Assembly: GCF_002243645.1 (NCBI RefSeq)
Contig: NZ_CP017704.1
Span: 5,581,784-5,645,783, forward strand
DNA from: Peribacillus simplex NBRC 15720 = DSM 1321
Lineage (GTDB): Bacteria > Bacillota > Bacilli > Bacillales > DSM-1321
Length of the DNA: 64,000 nucleotides
Reading direction: 5' to 3'
The notes under the pieces were generated by a model. The model made no database searches. It saw nothing but the letters and a program-made list of their open reading frames with translations, and was not told the origin of the DNA. Within the stretch, counting starts at the first letter, position 1; each line of letters opens with the position of its first letter. Both the position numbers and the translations under genes were made by a program. Positions 47,419-56,344 of the stretch are shown here, piece by piece.

Positions 47419-48513
47419 TTATAAAAATTTCCTGAGCCAAAAACTTCTATCAGCCACTTTCTTAATTAAATCGATTAGCTTATCTATTGCCTGGTTATCT
47501 TTATTCTTTTTCATATTTCCGATGTATTTTTCACGATTTTGATATAACATGTATATCGCATCGATAAATGTATCATTGTTCAAATTCTCTTGTAGAAGTA
47601 CTTCTGCATATCCAGCATTTTGAAAAGATTGAGCATTTAAGACTTGCTCTCCCCTGCTGGCACCATTGGAAAGTGGAATAAGAAGCATTGGCTTTTGCAA
47701 AGACAATAATTCAAAAATAGCTGTTGAACCTGCCCTTGAAACCACAAAATCGGTCATAGCCATGATATCAGATAATTCTTCGTTGATATATTCAAATTGT
47801 TGATAGCCTCTTACCTGAATTGATGGATCGACTTTTTCTTTACCACAAATGTGTACAATTTGAAAATCTGTTAGTAATTTATCTAAACATGATCTGACAG
47901 TTTCATTAATACGTTGCGCGCCCTGACTTCCACCCATAACTAGCAACACGGGTTTCTCTTCTGTAAATCCACAATAGGACTGCCCCCCAGTGTAATGGCC
48001 TTTTTTCAATTCATCTCTAATAATACCTCCGATATGAATTGTCTTATTGGTCTTTAGGTCTTGTCCAGTATCAGGAAAAGTCGTGCATACTTTTGTTGCA
48101 AAAGGAAGAGATAGTTTGTTGGCAAGTCCTAGTGTTCGATCAGGTTCACGAATCACGATTGGAACTTTGTTTAACCATCCCCCTAAAACGACAGGTACAG
48201 CTACAAATCCTCCTGCAGAAAATACAACATTAGCTTTTACCTTCCTAAATAACCGATACGATTGGAAGATTCCTTTGATTACTTTAAAGGGATCTTTCAC
48301 ATTATTCCAATCAAAATAGCGCCTTAACTTCCCAGTTGAAACACTATAATATTGAACGGAGGGGATACTTGTCATTAATTGTTTCTCGATTCCGTTCTCA
48401 GAGCCAATGTAATGAACATCCCAACCTGCCTGAATAAACTTCGGGATCAGCACTAGATTGACCATTACATGGCCAGCAGATCCCCCTCCAGTAAAAACAA
48501 TACTTTTTTTCAA
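47419..48513 (-). CDS. murG: MurG-like UDP-GlcNAc:lipid I transferase (second copy type)
   Basis: 364 residues from TTG 48513 with CAGGGGAAA upstream; an upstream in-frame ATG lacks a site. GGGSAGHVMVNLVLI, the REPDRTLGLANKL donor loop, GGSQGAQRIN and SRAGSTAIFELL are MurG signatures; the usual HEQN is REPD here. It would make lipid II on the inner membrane face. Placed with a Nudix and a PseB-like gene rather than in the mur cluster, so it is likely the paralogue or a relative acting on a modified precursor. Confidence 0.88.
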   Translation of the reverse strand: MKKSIVFTGGGSAGHVMVNLVLIPKFIQAGWDVHYIGSENGIEKQLMTSIPSVQYYSVSTGKLRRYFDWNNVKDPFKVIKGIFQSYRLFRKVKANVVFSAGGFVAVPVVLGGWLNKVPIVIREPDRTLGLANKLSLPFATKVCTTFPDTGQDLKTNKTIHIGGIIRDELKKGHYTGGQSYCGFTEEKPVLLVMGGSQGAQRINETVRSCLDKLLTDFQIVHICGKEKVDPSIQVRGYQQFEYINEELSDIMAMTDFVVSRAGSTAIFELLSLQKPMLLIPLSNGASRGEQVLNAQSFQNAGYAEVLLQENLNNDTFIDAIYMLYQNREKYIGNMKKNKDNQAIDKLIDLIKKVADRSFWLRKFL

Positions 48514-48592
48514 CTTATTTCCCCTGCCTTTATCATTAACAAATATCATCATATTACATACATTCATACTATCCGTGTATTTCTTCAGCCTA

Positions 48593-49066
48593 TTAAAATT
48601 CAAATAATAAAGTTTCCGTTTTTTTTAAGAAACTATGGAAAATGTCTTTATGTGAGTCCATCATATCTTCTGGGATTGCATCCAACTTAAAAAAACGTAA
48701 ATCTAAAGATTCTGTATCGGATACTAACAATTCTCCTTTATAATCTTTCGAAGTATAAACAACTGTTACAGCATAAAACTCGTCTCCATTTTGCAATTTC
48801 ACAAAGTATTCTTTTCCAGAAAATACACCAACTAAGGTGAGATTATCTACAAGAAGTCCGGTTTCCTCATACAATTCTCTTTTTGCTGTATTTTCAGTTG
48901 ATTCTCCCAGCTCCATTAAACCGCCAGGAATGCCCCATAAACCCTCCGGTTCTTTACGTTGTTGTAATAGAACACCATTATCTTTATCAATTAGAATCAC
49001 AACCGCGCCAACCAAAATAACTGGTCGATGTCCTACAGCTTTCCTTAATTCGCCAACATACCCCAT
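48593..49066 (-). CDS. Nudix hydrolase
   Basis: 157 residues with a complete Nudix box GGLMELGESTENTAK then RELYEETGLLV. RBS AAGGAGCTG. Substrate unknown; it lies between the transferase and the dehydratase in one operon, so a nucleotide sugar could be its substrate. Confidence 0.88.
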   Translation of the reverse strand: MGYVGELRKAVGHRPVILVGAVVILIDKDNGVLLQQRKEPEGLWGIPGGLMELGESTENTAKRELYEETGLLVDNLTLVGVFSGKEYFVKLQNGDEFYAVTVVYTSKDYKGELLVSDTESLDLRFFKLDAIPEDMMDSHKDIFHSFLKKTETLLFEF

Positions 49067-49098
49067 CCTATATCAGCTCCTTACATAGGATGAGATCG

Positions 49099-50097
49099 TC
49101 AGTTTTCGTTCCACGACAGAAAACCTCCTTTCATTAACATTTGTTCCACTTCGCTATTTGAAATTTGCTTTGTAGCAGAACTATATTCCTTCAGGTTTAC
49201 CGGCGTACTGCTAGTATAATGTTCTTGAAGTCCTGGCATAGGAGTAGAAGGCAGGACTACAAAATAATCATTATCAAAATATACAGTTCGGCTGCTTTCA
49301 CATTCGGTAAAGAGTGTTTCATTCAATTTTTCCCCTGGACGAACACCTATTTCCTTTATTTCAATATTTTTTTTACCTGATGATTCAATTAACACTTTGG
49401 CTAGATCAGCTATCTTTATAGAAGGCATGTTCATAACATATGTTTCTCCACCTTTACCGTTATTTGTTGCCTTAAACAATAATTGAACGGCATCTTCAAT
49501 CGATAAGAAAAAACGTGTCATACCTAGATCAGTAATACCTATTTGTGAAAATTGTTTTATTTGATTTTTGAAAATAGGAATAACGCTGCCACTGGATCCG
49601 AGAACATTACCACTTCTTACACAAATAAATTTAGTGTTTGTTTCTTTTAAATTTGCATGAATAATTAGCTTTTCTCCAAGAGCCTTCGTGATTCCGTAAG
49701 TATTTGAAGGATCCGCAACTTTATCAGTTGAAACGTATATGACTTTTTTTACATCGTTTTCAATGGCTGCTTCGATCACATTTTGCGTACCAAGTACATT
49801 TGTCTTTATGGCTTCAAAAGGTTGATATTCACAAACAGGCACATGTTTTAATGCAGCCAGATGAAAAACATAATCGACACCCTCACATGCTTGCATAAGT
49901 TCTTCCTTATCACGGATGTCACCGATAATGAACTTGAATCTATCATCATTAGCAAATTGTTGTTGCATCTCAACTTGTCTTGTTTCATTCCGTGAAAAAA
50001 TACGAATTTCTTTCGGATTATGATCAAAAATCTGTTTCACAATTTCAAGACCCCATGATCCTGTACCACCTGTAATTAAAAATGTACTATTATTCAA
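49099..50097 (-). CDS. UDP-GlcNAc 4,6-dehydratase, PseB/CapD-like
   Basis: 332 residues from TTG 50097, which has GGAGGG at good spacing; the ATG at 50133 does not. Extended short-chain dehydrogenase: ITGGTGSWGLEIVK for NAD, VSTDK and YGITKALGEK for catalysis. C-terminal GVRPGEKLNETLF is typical. Starts synthesis of a modified amino sugar for wall or capsule polymers. First gene of an operon whose promoter has the shared 22-bp site. Confidence 0.9.
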   Translation of the reverse strand: MNNSTFLITGGTGSWGLEIVKQIFDHNPKEIRIFSRNETRQVEMQQQFANDDRFKFIIGDIRDKEELMQACEGVDYVFHLAALKHVPVCEYQPFEAIKTNVLGTQNVIEAAIENDVKKVIYVSTDKVADPSNTYGITKALGEKLIIHANLKETNTKFICVRSGNVLGSSGSVIPIFKNQIKQFSQIGITDLGMTRFFLSIEDAVQLLFKATNNGKGGETYVMNMPSIKIADLAKVLIESSGKKNIEIKEIGVRPGEKLNETLFTECESSRTVYFDNDYFVVLPSTPMPGLQEHYTSSTPVNLKEYSSATKQISNSEVEQMLMKGGFLSWNEN

Positions 50098-50233
50098 TGT
50101 TTTTCCCTCCATATAAATCATAAAATAATTCAATCAATCCCTTTACATTGCATATCGAAAAAATGATAGCAATTCGTAACAACCATCATGACGAATATTT
50201 TGATTTTTTATTCTAGATATATAATAGTTTTTG

Positions 50234-50255
50234 TTTGTTACATTAGTTTGACAAT
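50234..50255 (-). promoter_or_regulatory. Shared 22-bp promoter site, copy B
   Basis: Minus strand: ATTGTCAAACTAATGTAAC and AAA, differing by one base from 45245-45266. A TATTAT -10 box lies eight bases downstream, about 110 bases before the dehydratase gene. Confidence 0.55.
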
Positions 50256-50384
50256 CGTAATAGTTAAAAAAAAACATGATAAACAATAAGACTCTGAATT
50301 ATTAATAAGTTAGGTAGCTCCAAGGGGATAACATCTATAGGGTGGGGTACCTTTACCAAAAGTCATGTTGTAAACAAAGTTATT

Positions 50385-50426
50385 ATAGAAAAACACCATT
50401 CAAATAATAGAATGGTGTTTTTCTAT
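50385..50426. terminator. Long perfect hairpin, bidirectional terminator
   Basis: Seventeen-base perfect arms (ATAGAAAAACACCATTC and complement) with an eight-base loop. T-runs are inside the arms, so it can end transcription both ways. Confidence 0.7.
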
Positions 50427-50724
50427 AAATATGTTCATCTATCAGGCGTTAATTGAATAACTTAGAGCTTCGACTCACCTCTAAATATTTCCATTATCTT
50501 ATTCAAGATAATGGACCGATTGCTGAACAAAAATAAAAAAATTTTCTTCAGATGTCCTGCACGTTACTTCAATAGAATCAGAAAACAACCAATTTGTGTT
50601 AATGTGTAGATCCAAAACTTATTCCCAAAAACGAAGTAACATTTTTAATCGCTAATACCCTTTTTGGTGCTAATATAAGTTTATTAACAACTATTAGCAG
50701 GTGATCGTATTATAAGGTCAAAAA
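50427..50724. other. Non-coding stretch with a decayed cassette-type repeat
   Basis: ATTATCTTATTCAAGATAATGG (arms ATTATCTT/AAGATAAT) and GACCGATTGCTGAACAA at about 50495-50530, then TCTTCAGATGTCCTGCACG, resemble the element left of the DinB gene at 62.6 kb. No gene seen. Confidence 0.4.
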
Positions 50725-50850
50725 CTATTTCATTTGCATTAAGCTTGTCCACAAAAATTCTTCTCCGAAAAATTCACTTGGTTGAGTAATCTTTTTCATT
50801 TCACTAAAACTAATGATATCAAAATCCTTTGCGAATACTTCTTTAAGTCT
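50725..50850 (-). pseudogene. C-terminal gene fragment, possibly a methyltransferase
   Basis: Open frame without start: RLKEVFAKDFDIISFSEM then FFGEEFLWTSLMQMK and stop. It looks like the end of a class I methyltransferase but the match is weak. Confidence 0.3.
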
Positions 50851-50952
50851 GCTACATACGGCAGTCTTGGTGGCATCATTGTGTTTATGATCTGGTTTTA
50901 TTTATCTCGGCTCATCATCATCATTATAGGTGGAGAAATCAATGCCTCATAA
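50850..50952 (+). pseudogene. YihY/BrkB family membrane protein, C-terminal fragment
   Basis: YGSLGGIIVFMIWFYLS and IIIIGGEINAS plus stop: the conserved helix of YihY (BrkB) proteins, where GGxIxxMLWFYLS and GGEIN recur. No start or upstream part. Confidence 0.65.
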
Positions 50953-51064
50953 ATGAAGATCATCCAAAAAGTGAATGAGCTTCCTTCAGTTCCCGTAATA
51001 GCTGAAAGCTCTTCAACGAACACTAATCAAGAAATAACATCTTGTATTGGGGAGGAATTCTTTC

Positions 51065-51148
51065 ATGAGTAAGAAAGGAAAGCATAGGGGTAAAAAGGGG
51101 AACCATAAAACATCAGGTTCTGCAAATGGGCAGAATGGCGATCATTAA
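51065..51148 (+). CDS. Very short basic peptide, 27 residues
   Basis: MSKKGKHRGKKGNHKTSG and nine more residues; eight lysines or arginines. GGGGAGGAATT lies nine bases before the ATG. Not recognised. The strong site and lysine codon use favour a real gene, but nothing else supports it. Confidence 0.4.
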   Translation: MSKKGKHRGKKGNHKTSGSANGQNGDH

Positions 51149-51499
51149 AAAGTTAAGCTGCATACAAAAGGGAGCCTTTTAAGATCACTTTTGTACAGTA
51201 TGATTATTGTAAGAATCGTACATTAAGAAAAGCGATTCTTATTAAAGAATCGCGCCCTTTTCTTGAATAAACAAGAAGCTCATATTAGCCGGTATTGTGG
51301 AGGCAATTAACTTATTCTTGCTGGTAATGTTAAATATCGTAGAAGAGTGAGATTACTTTGGATCAACAATTGTTTGATTAAAGTTATTCGTTAGCTCAAA
51401 GAAAGATCTGTGTAAACATCTCTCGATCCTCAACTAACATCACCTTTTTGAAGAAAAAATGGATTACTCTTCTCTTGCCTATTTATAATGAATAACATT
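51149..51499. other. Non-coding stretch with a repeat hairpin
   Basis: GCGATTCTTATTAAAGAATCGC, a hairpin at 51231-51252, is followed by GCCCTTTTCTTGAATAA. The same unit occurs at 60949-60985. No gene seen. Confidence 0.5.
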
Positions 51500-51999
51500 T
51501 CAAGAATACCAATAAAAAGCATAATCAGTCATAATTGAAGAATCACCCAACTGATGTAACATAGCTGAAATATTCCCTCTATGATAGGTTCCATGATTCA
51601 CAACGTGTAAGACCATTTCAGATATACTTGTTTCTCTTAATCCTGCCCATGGATTATCCAACATTATTCTCTTTTCCATATCTTCCTGTCTGTTCAAAAA
51701 GGATTTAAACCGAGATGTTAAAGTGTGAAATTCCGTTTCTAAGTCTTCAATGGGCAGTTTCTCAATCTTTTCTTGAATTTGAAATGAAGATTGCATTGCT
51801 TCATTCATACTCTGACCCTCGAGGGTATTAAGCCATCCATATTCCACCAAATAGAGATGAGATAAACCTTTGAAACAGAAGGAAAGACACTTTTCATTTC
51901 CTTTTGATATTTCTCAGGAGAAAGTGTCTTAAGATGATCAATAATCCGTTGATTTGCCCATACATGATAGTTATATAGATTTTCTACATGATTTGCCAT
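51500..51999 (-). pseudogene. DinB-family protein, frameshifted
   Basis: ATG at 51999 with GGAGGCGAT upstream: MANHVENLYNYHVWANQR then after a single frame change near 51860 LVEYGWLNTLEGQSMNEAM through HVVNHGTYHRGNIS. The HxxxH (HVVNHGTYHRG) is the DinB/YfiT metal site. About 160 residues if restored, normal length. One frameshift only, so it is either a fresh pseudogene or a read error. Confidence 0.72.
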
Positions 52000-52093
52000 A
52001 CAATCGCCTCCTTATCATCACGTTTTTTAATATTCTTTATCAGAATGAATTATTCCTTTAAATATTATTACTTATCTTATTTTATGAGATCTT

Positions 52094-52146
52094 CAACTAA
52101 ATGGCCCAATTGTTGAACAAAGGTCAAAGCAATCTTCAACTAACCT
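52094..52146. repeat. Cassette-type repeat, left part, interrupted by IS copy 1
   Basis: GGCCCAATTGTTGAACAAAG then CAATCTTCAACTAACCT, and then the IS begins. The continuation GCCCCGTT is at 53961 after the IS. The same sequence unbroken is at 62629-62690. Confidence 0.75.
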
Positions 52147-52344
52147 CCCTCAATAAACTAAACACAATCTCACGATTGCTCTAGAATTCTTAGGATTTCA
52201 TAGTCATATCATTAACCGTTATCTATGTAAGCTCGGCATTACTCCTCAAGGATAGGGATTTATCGAAAAAAGTGTATGCTAAACTAGCCAATTATAGGAA
52301 AAAATTGGTTTAAGCAATGTTATGATCGCACTTTTGGATATCCA

Positions 52345-52490
52345 CATGTCTCATGGAGGTCAACCCTCCCATGTCTCACAGAGTCGATGCTCCTACATTC
52401 CTTCGTTCAACCTTTCCATGAGGTGGATGTCGGTCATGCTGCCCCACAGGATCTAAGTCCTCACGTTAGTTGCTTTGCCGACTAATCCGT
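52345..52490 (-). ncRNA. Candidate bridge RNA (seekRNA) of IS copy 1
   Basis: Two stem-loops on the transposase strand. Loop 1: stem GTCGG (52478-52482)/CCGAC (52429-52433), inside it CAACTAAC (52472-52465) and GGGGCAG (52445-52439), with an AGGA/TCCT hairpin between. These match the left target and, including AG for the core CT, the right target of both insertions. Loop 2: stem CATGGA (52420-52415)/TCCATG (52357-52352) with GGTT/GACC; inside it AGGAATG (52402-52396), equal to the right IS end, and GGGAG (52370-52366), complementary to CT plus CCC of the left IS end. Confidence 0.75.
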
Positions 52491-52547
52491 GCTTCACTTT
52501 TAAATGAGTGTTAATTAAATGACCGTGTAACCTTAAAATTCAATGAA

Positions 52548-53842
52548 CTATGCGACTGTTTGATGTACTACAAATGTTGCCATATGAGGGATATCCTTTA
52601 ACATCTTGTCTTCTTGAAACGTAAATTGTTTTTTACCGATTGAAAACAGAATTCGAATAAGCTTGTTACACAAGGCTATCAGAGATTGCATTTTCTTTAA
52701 GGGATTGTGAGAACGTGTTGTGTAATATATATGAAGAGCTTTAAAAGCCTTGTTCTTTGCCACCAGTATCATGGCTGCCCGGAATAAGAGAGCCCTCAAT
52801 TTCTTTCGTCCCCGTTTGGTAATCTTGGTCTGTCCTTTGTGCTTTCCGGATGTGTTTTCTTTTAAACTTAAACCTGCTAATTTTACGATTTGGCGAGGAT
52901 GTTGATAGTCTCTGAGGTCGCCGACCTCTGCGAAAAACCCTGCTACTGTATCTCGACCGATTCCTGACACCTCTAACATCTGTGTGACACCTGGGATATG
53001 GTCTAATAACTGATCTAATTGATGATCTAATTCTTCGAATTTCACTTGAATAAAATCATACTTCTCTAGTAAAGCTCTCAACTCTAATTTTGCCATAGCT
53101 GCCCCTTGACGAATACCAATCGAACGATTGGCTGCTTCTTTGAGTGCTCGTATCTTCTTTAAGCCTATACTGCGTTTTACCACTTGTCTTAAGGAAAGTA
53201 AGAGCTCTTCATCCGTATAATTTACAAGTTGATGTGGCAAGGCTTCTAGCTTTAGAAAATGAATAGCTGCCTTGCCTTCCCAACTTTTGAACACTGTCAA
53301 AAATTCGGGAAAGTAACGATCAAGCCAGTTATGAACTTGTCCCTGAACGACCTGTAAGTCAACGTTGAGAAGATCGCGAAGTTTTTTGGCCACTCGGAGT
53401 TCTGCATAAATTCCTTGTGGAATTGTTGGTTCGGCATATCTTCCGTCTTTGACTAATTGTGCGATGACTTTTGCATCTTTCACGTCATTCTTTGTAGGTG
53501 AATTATCGTCTAATTCTTTACTTCGTTTAACATGTAGTGGATTGACAGATACGAACTTAATATTATTCTCTTTTAGAAGATGAGCTAGATTTAACCAGTA
53601 GTGACCGGTTGGCTCCATGCCTACAATCACTTGATTTAACTTACACTCTTTAACAAGTTGGTTAATCCAATCTAGAACGAATGAAATCCTGCTTTCGTAT
53701 TTTCAAAGAAACACGTTTTACCCAGTTCCAATCCTCTAAAATCCTGTGCTCTCGCGACATGATTGTGCTTGGCTATATCTACTCCGACAATTAAGGTTTC
53801 AGAAGTAATTTGAGTGATTTTATGATTTTGGTTATAATTCAT
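52548..53842 (-). pseudogene. IS110-family transposase (copy 1), one-base deletion
   Basis: About 430 residues when read through. The N-terminal DEDD domain begins LIVGVDIAKHNHVARAQDF, with MEPTGHYWLNLAHLL and the KNDVKDAKVIAQL acidic residues; the C-terminal Transposase_20 domain has VSGIGRDTVAGFFAEVGDL and the LAGLSLKENTSGKHKGQ serine region. One A is missing in the run at about 53686, where copy 2 has AGAAACGAA and this copy AGAACGAA, splitting the frame at residue 55 or so. Confidence 0.88.
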
Positions 53843-53978
53843 TGTGAGACCTCCAAATAGATGTTTTTGTCCTTTTTTAGCTGGCCAGCTTAGGACACAT
53901 TCATCTTATCAAGAGGTCTTTTTTCGTTCAAACCTCATTTTCAGTTATTACAGGAATGCTGCCCCGTTCGTATTATAA

Positions 53979-54007
53979 GGTCAGCCAGAAAATATTTCTG
54001 GTTGACC
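53979..54007 (+). terminator. Hairpin with T-run between IS elements
   Basis: GGTCAGCCAGAAA with its complement TTTCTGGTTGACC (one mismatched pair), followed by ATTTTTTATAT. Either a terminator or the left end structure of the second IS. Confidence 0.6.
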
Positions 54008-54033
54008 ATTTTTTATATGGTTTTATTATAACG

Positions 54034-54200
54034 GTAGCCGGGGCAAAACGTACCTGCTCGTGGGGATAGACCCCGTCAACTAAACAGTTTGCCCCCTACT
54101 TGTAGAAACATGATTAGGCTGGTTGGGACGTAGATCTCGTATAACAAGCGAAGCTGTGACACTGCAAGGAGAAATAGGGGTACCGGTAATCCACTAGATC
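54034..54200 (+). ncRNA. Candidate bridge RNA of the second IS110-type element
   Basis: A long stem, GTAG plus GGGGCAAA (54034-54047) with TTTGCCCC plus CTAC (54088-54099), encloses a GGGGATAGACCCC hairpin. It lies in front of the transposase, where IS110-subgroup elements encode their guide RNA. Guides could not be assigned, as the IS ends are unknown. Confidence 0.45.
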
Positions 54201-54215
54201 AGGAGGAGATTTAGA

Positions 54216-55450
54216 ATGAATCCAGTCGTTGGTCTGGATATTTCAAAAGGGGAAAGTCAGGTTCAAGCATTTTTGGATAAGGGTAAACCTTATCAAAGGA
54301 GTTTTAAAATAACTCATACTGTTGAGGGGCTTAATTTACTTGTAGCGTTTCTTGAGGATGTAAAGAAAGAGTCTGGTCAGAAGCCTTCAGTCGTTTTAGA
54401 AGCCACTGGACATTATCAAGCTCCAGTCGTTCATTACTTGGAAGAACGAGGATATTTATTGATTATCATTAATCCATTGATTTCATATAAGGCAAGAGGA
54501 TCAAGCTTAAGAAAGGTAAAAACAGATGCCATTGATGCCTATCTTCTCTGTGAGTTGTTTTATAAAGAAGAATTAGAGCCATATAAAAGCGTGGAGTCCA
54601 GTTATTGAACCTTCGTAATCTCACAAGACAACATGAAAACATAACTGGCGTTATGGTTCAAACAAAGCTTCAATTTCAGGCAGTGCTTGAACAAGTGTTT
54701 CCTGAATATAAAGGAGTTTTTGGAGATTTATATTCTGTGGTGTCACTCTTAACTCTTTCAGAGTTCCCCTCTTCAGAGGACATTTTGAAGGCAAGTGAAG
54801 AAGCAATGACAGCAAGGATATTTGAGTTATGCAAGAGTAGATCAATTAAATGGGCAAATGAAAAAGCGATTCAGCTTAAAGCTGCGGCAGCTCGTAACCC
54901 TTTTGAAAAGACAGTCTATCAGAGTCATATTTTAAGCCTTGGTATGTATATAAATATTCTTCTTCAGTACAAAGAGCATCTATCAAAGTTAGAGGCAGAG
55001 ATAGACGCCCTCGCTAAAGAAATTGAAGAATATACGATCCTCAAATCTATCCCAGGTATCGGAGAAAAGATCGCGGCAACGATTATTTCTGAAATTGGTG
55101 AGATAGATCGATTTAATAATCCTAAAAAACTTGTAGCTTTCTCTGGAGTTGATCCTAGTGTATTCGAATCCGGTAAGTTTACAGCTACCAAAAATAGAAT
55201 CACTAAAAGAGGTTCTAGCAGACTTCGACATGCCTTATATATGGCGGTTCGTTGTGCTATTCGTGATTGCCGGAAGTCTAAGACAACTGATGAAATTATC
55301 CCTCGAAATAAGAAGCTACGCGTGTTTTATGACAAGAAACGCGAGGAAGGAAAGCCTTATAAGGTAGCCGTCATAGCCTGTGTAAATAAGCTCTTACACT
55401 GGATTTTCGCTCTATTAAAGAACAAAATGACTTTCCAAGATATTGTTTAA
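54216..55450 (+). pseudogene. IS110-family transposase, one-base deletion
   Basis: Starts MNPVVGLDISKGESQVQAF with AGGAGGAGA upstream; LEATGHYQAPVVHYL and KVKTDAIDAYLL give the DEDD residues. At 54590 one A seems to be lost (TATAAAAGCG for TATAAAAAGCG); the frame then continues KRGVQLLNLRNLTRQH to the C-terminal IPGIGEKIAATIISEIGEI and VAFSGVDPSVFESGKF with its serine. About 410 residues if whole. Confidence 0.85.
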
Positions 55451-55476
55451 AATTTATATTTAACTAAAAAGAACAA

Positions 55477-55507
55477 AACCTTCCAAATGAGAGTCTGAAG
55501 GAAGGTT
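55477..55507 (+). terminator. Terminator after the second IS transposase
   Basis: Arms AACCTTCC/GGAAGGTT with a fifteen-base loop, then ATTTGG. A weaker structure than the others. Confidence 0.5.
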
Positions 55508-55583
55508 ATTTGGTATACCTATTATTAGTATATCACGTATGTTTTTATCTTTTTATTGAAAAATGTTGACAAACTATTAGCTG

Positions 55584-55653
55584 GTTTAGTTGCATAAGAA
55601 AAGGAGCTGCTGATCAGCTCCTGGTAATGAAGTAAAGCACCCTTTAGTTCAAG
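55584..55653. repeat. Cassette-type repeat, variant hairpin
   Basis: TTTAGTTGCATAAGAAAAGG, the hairpin AGGAGCTG/CAGCTCCT, and GCACCCTTTAGTTCAAG. The outer parts match the 59-63 kb elements; the middle hairpin differs in sequence. The GGGGCAG core half is missing on the left. Confidence 0.65.
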
Positions 55654-56250
55654 ACAAATTGGGGTACGGCAACGATTCGTTCTTTTTTGGGCCACTCAAA
55701 GCTAGGGCAAATTCATTTATTTTGTTGAATTTACCTTAACTTTTTTCTTTAGTGTTCACTTACAACAAAGTTGTTTAATTTTAATATTCCATACATTACA
55801 CGTAAATGGGACAGTGTTCAAAAAAATAGTTATTTAATTATCTTCACCCTGTACTCATTTTACAAAAAATAAATAACAATAAAGTCGATTAAATCTGCTT
55901 AATCTTCAACAATTGCGCCCGATTCTGGAATATTGAAATATGGAAAGGCTGCTTGATTGATTTAACAACGTTGTGCAGTGAAAGTCGTTTAAAAATAAGC
56001 TGTTCAAGGCATATTCTTACGTAAGTAATGGTCTCGATTCTTACCATAAAGTTGTTTCATTTTGCACTGTCAACAAGACTGCATGATGCTAATTAGGAAA
56101 TATAGTTGTTTGAAAAAACGGTGGAATGCGGGTTTCTGTGGTCATTAGCCACCTCGAATGTCTGACATATTTTCAGGAAATCTCTTGCATTGAAATTGCT
56201 ATCGTTTTCTAAGTATGGTTCACGTCAAAGTTACGTTTGTGGGGATCATG
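55654..56250. other. Non-coding stretch
   Basis: No gene was recognised. CTTCAACAATTGCGCCCGATT at about 55909-55929 resembles the edge of a cassette-type repeat. The rest appears decayed. Confidence 0.35.
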
Positions 56251-56254
56251 TAAG

Positions 56255-56325
56255 ACCTACTAAATGGTAGACAGTTGGTCGATGAAGCAGGAAACTTCCG
56301 CCTCTTAGGCGGTGAGTAGTTCACG
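56255..56325 (+). repeat. Right-end remnant of an IS200/IS605-type element
   Basis: AAATGGTAGACAGTTGGTCG, then GAAGCAGGAAACTTCCGCCT with hairpin CCGCCTCTTAGGCGG (56298-56312) and GTGAGTAGTTCAC. This is the pattern at the right end of IS605/IS1341-type elements, where the omega RNA of TnpB ends. No tnpA or tnpB is nearby. Confidence 0.5.
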
Positions 56326-56344
56326 TATTCAAAACAGGTATTGT

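Larger units (their letters stand above)
52147..53958 (-). mobile_element. IS110/IS1111-type element, copy 1
   Basis: About 1.81 kb, ends CCCTCAATAAAC on the left and ACAGGAATG on the right, each flanked by the dinucleotide CT (52145-52146 and 53959-53960). No terminal inverted repeats and no other duplication, as usual for IS110 types. One transposase gene on the minus strand, with 120 bases before it and 400 non-coding bases after it, the IS1111 arrangement. Nearly identical to 57874-59678. It cuts a cassette-type repeat between CAACTAACCT and GCCCCGTT. Confidence 0.88.
54010..55507 (+). mobile_element. Second IS110-type element (ends not fixed)
   Basis: A transposase gene of the IS110 family with about 180 structured non-coding bases before it and few after it, the arrangement of the IS110 subgroup. 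The exact ends cannot be read because there is only one copy. It lies immediately right of IS copy 1, also inside the repeat-rich zone. Confidence 0.65.

Noticed and set aside
52364..52368. GAGGG as the right donor guide
   Set aside because: It would not pair with the core CT; the overlapping GGGAG (52370-52366) pairs with CT plus CCC and parallels the target guide, so it was preferred.
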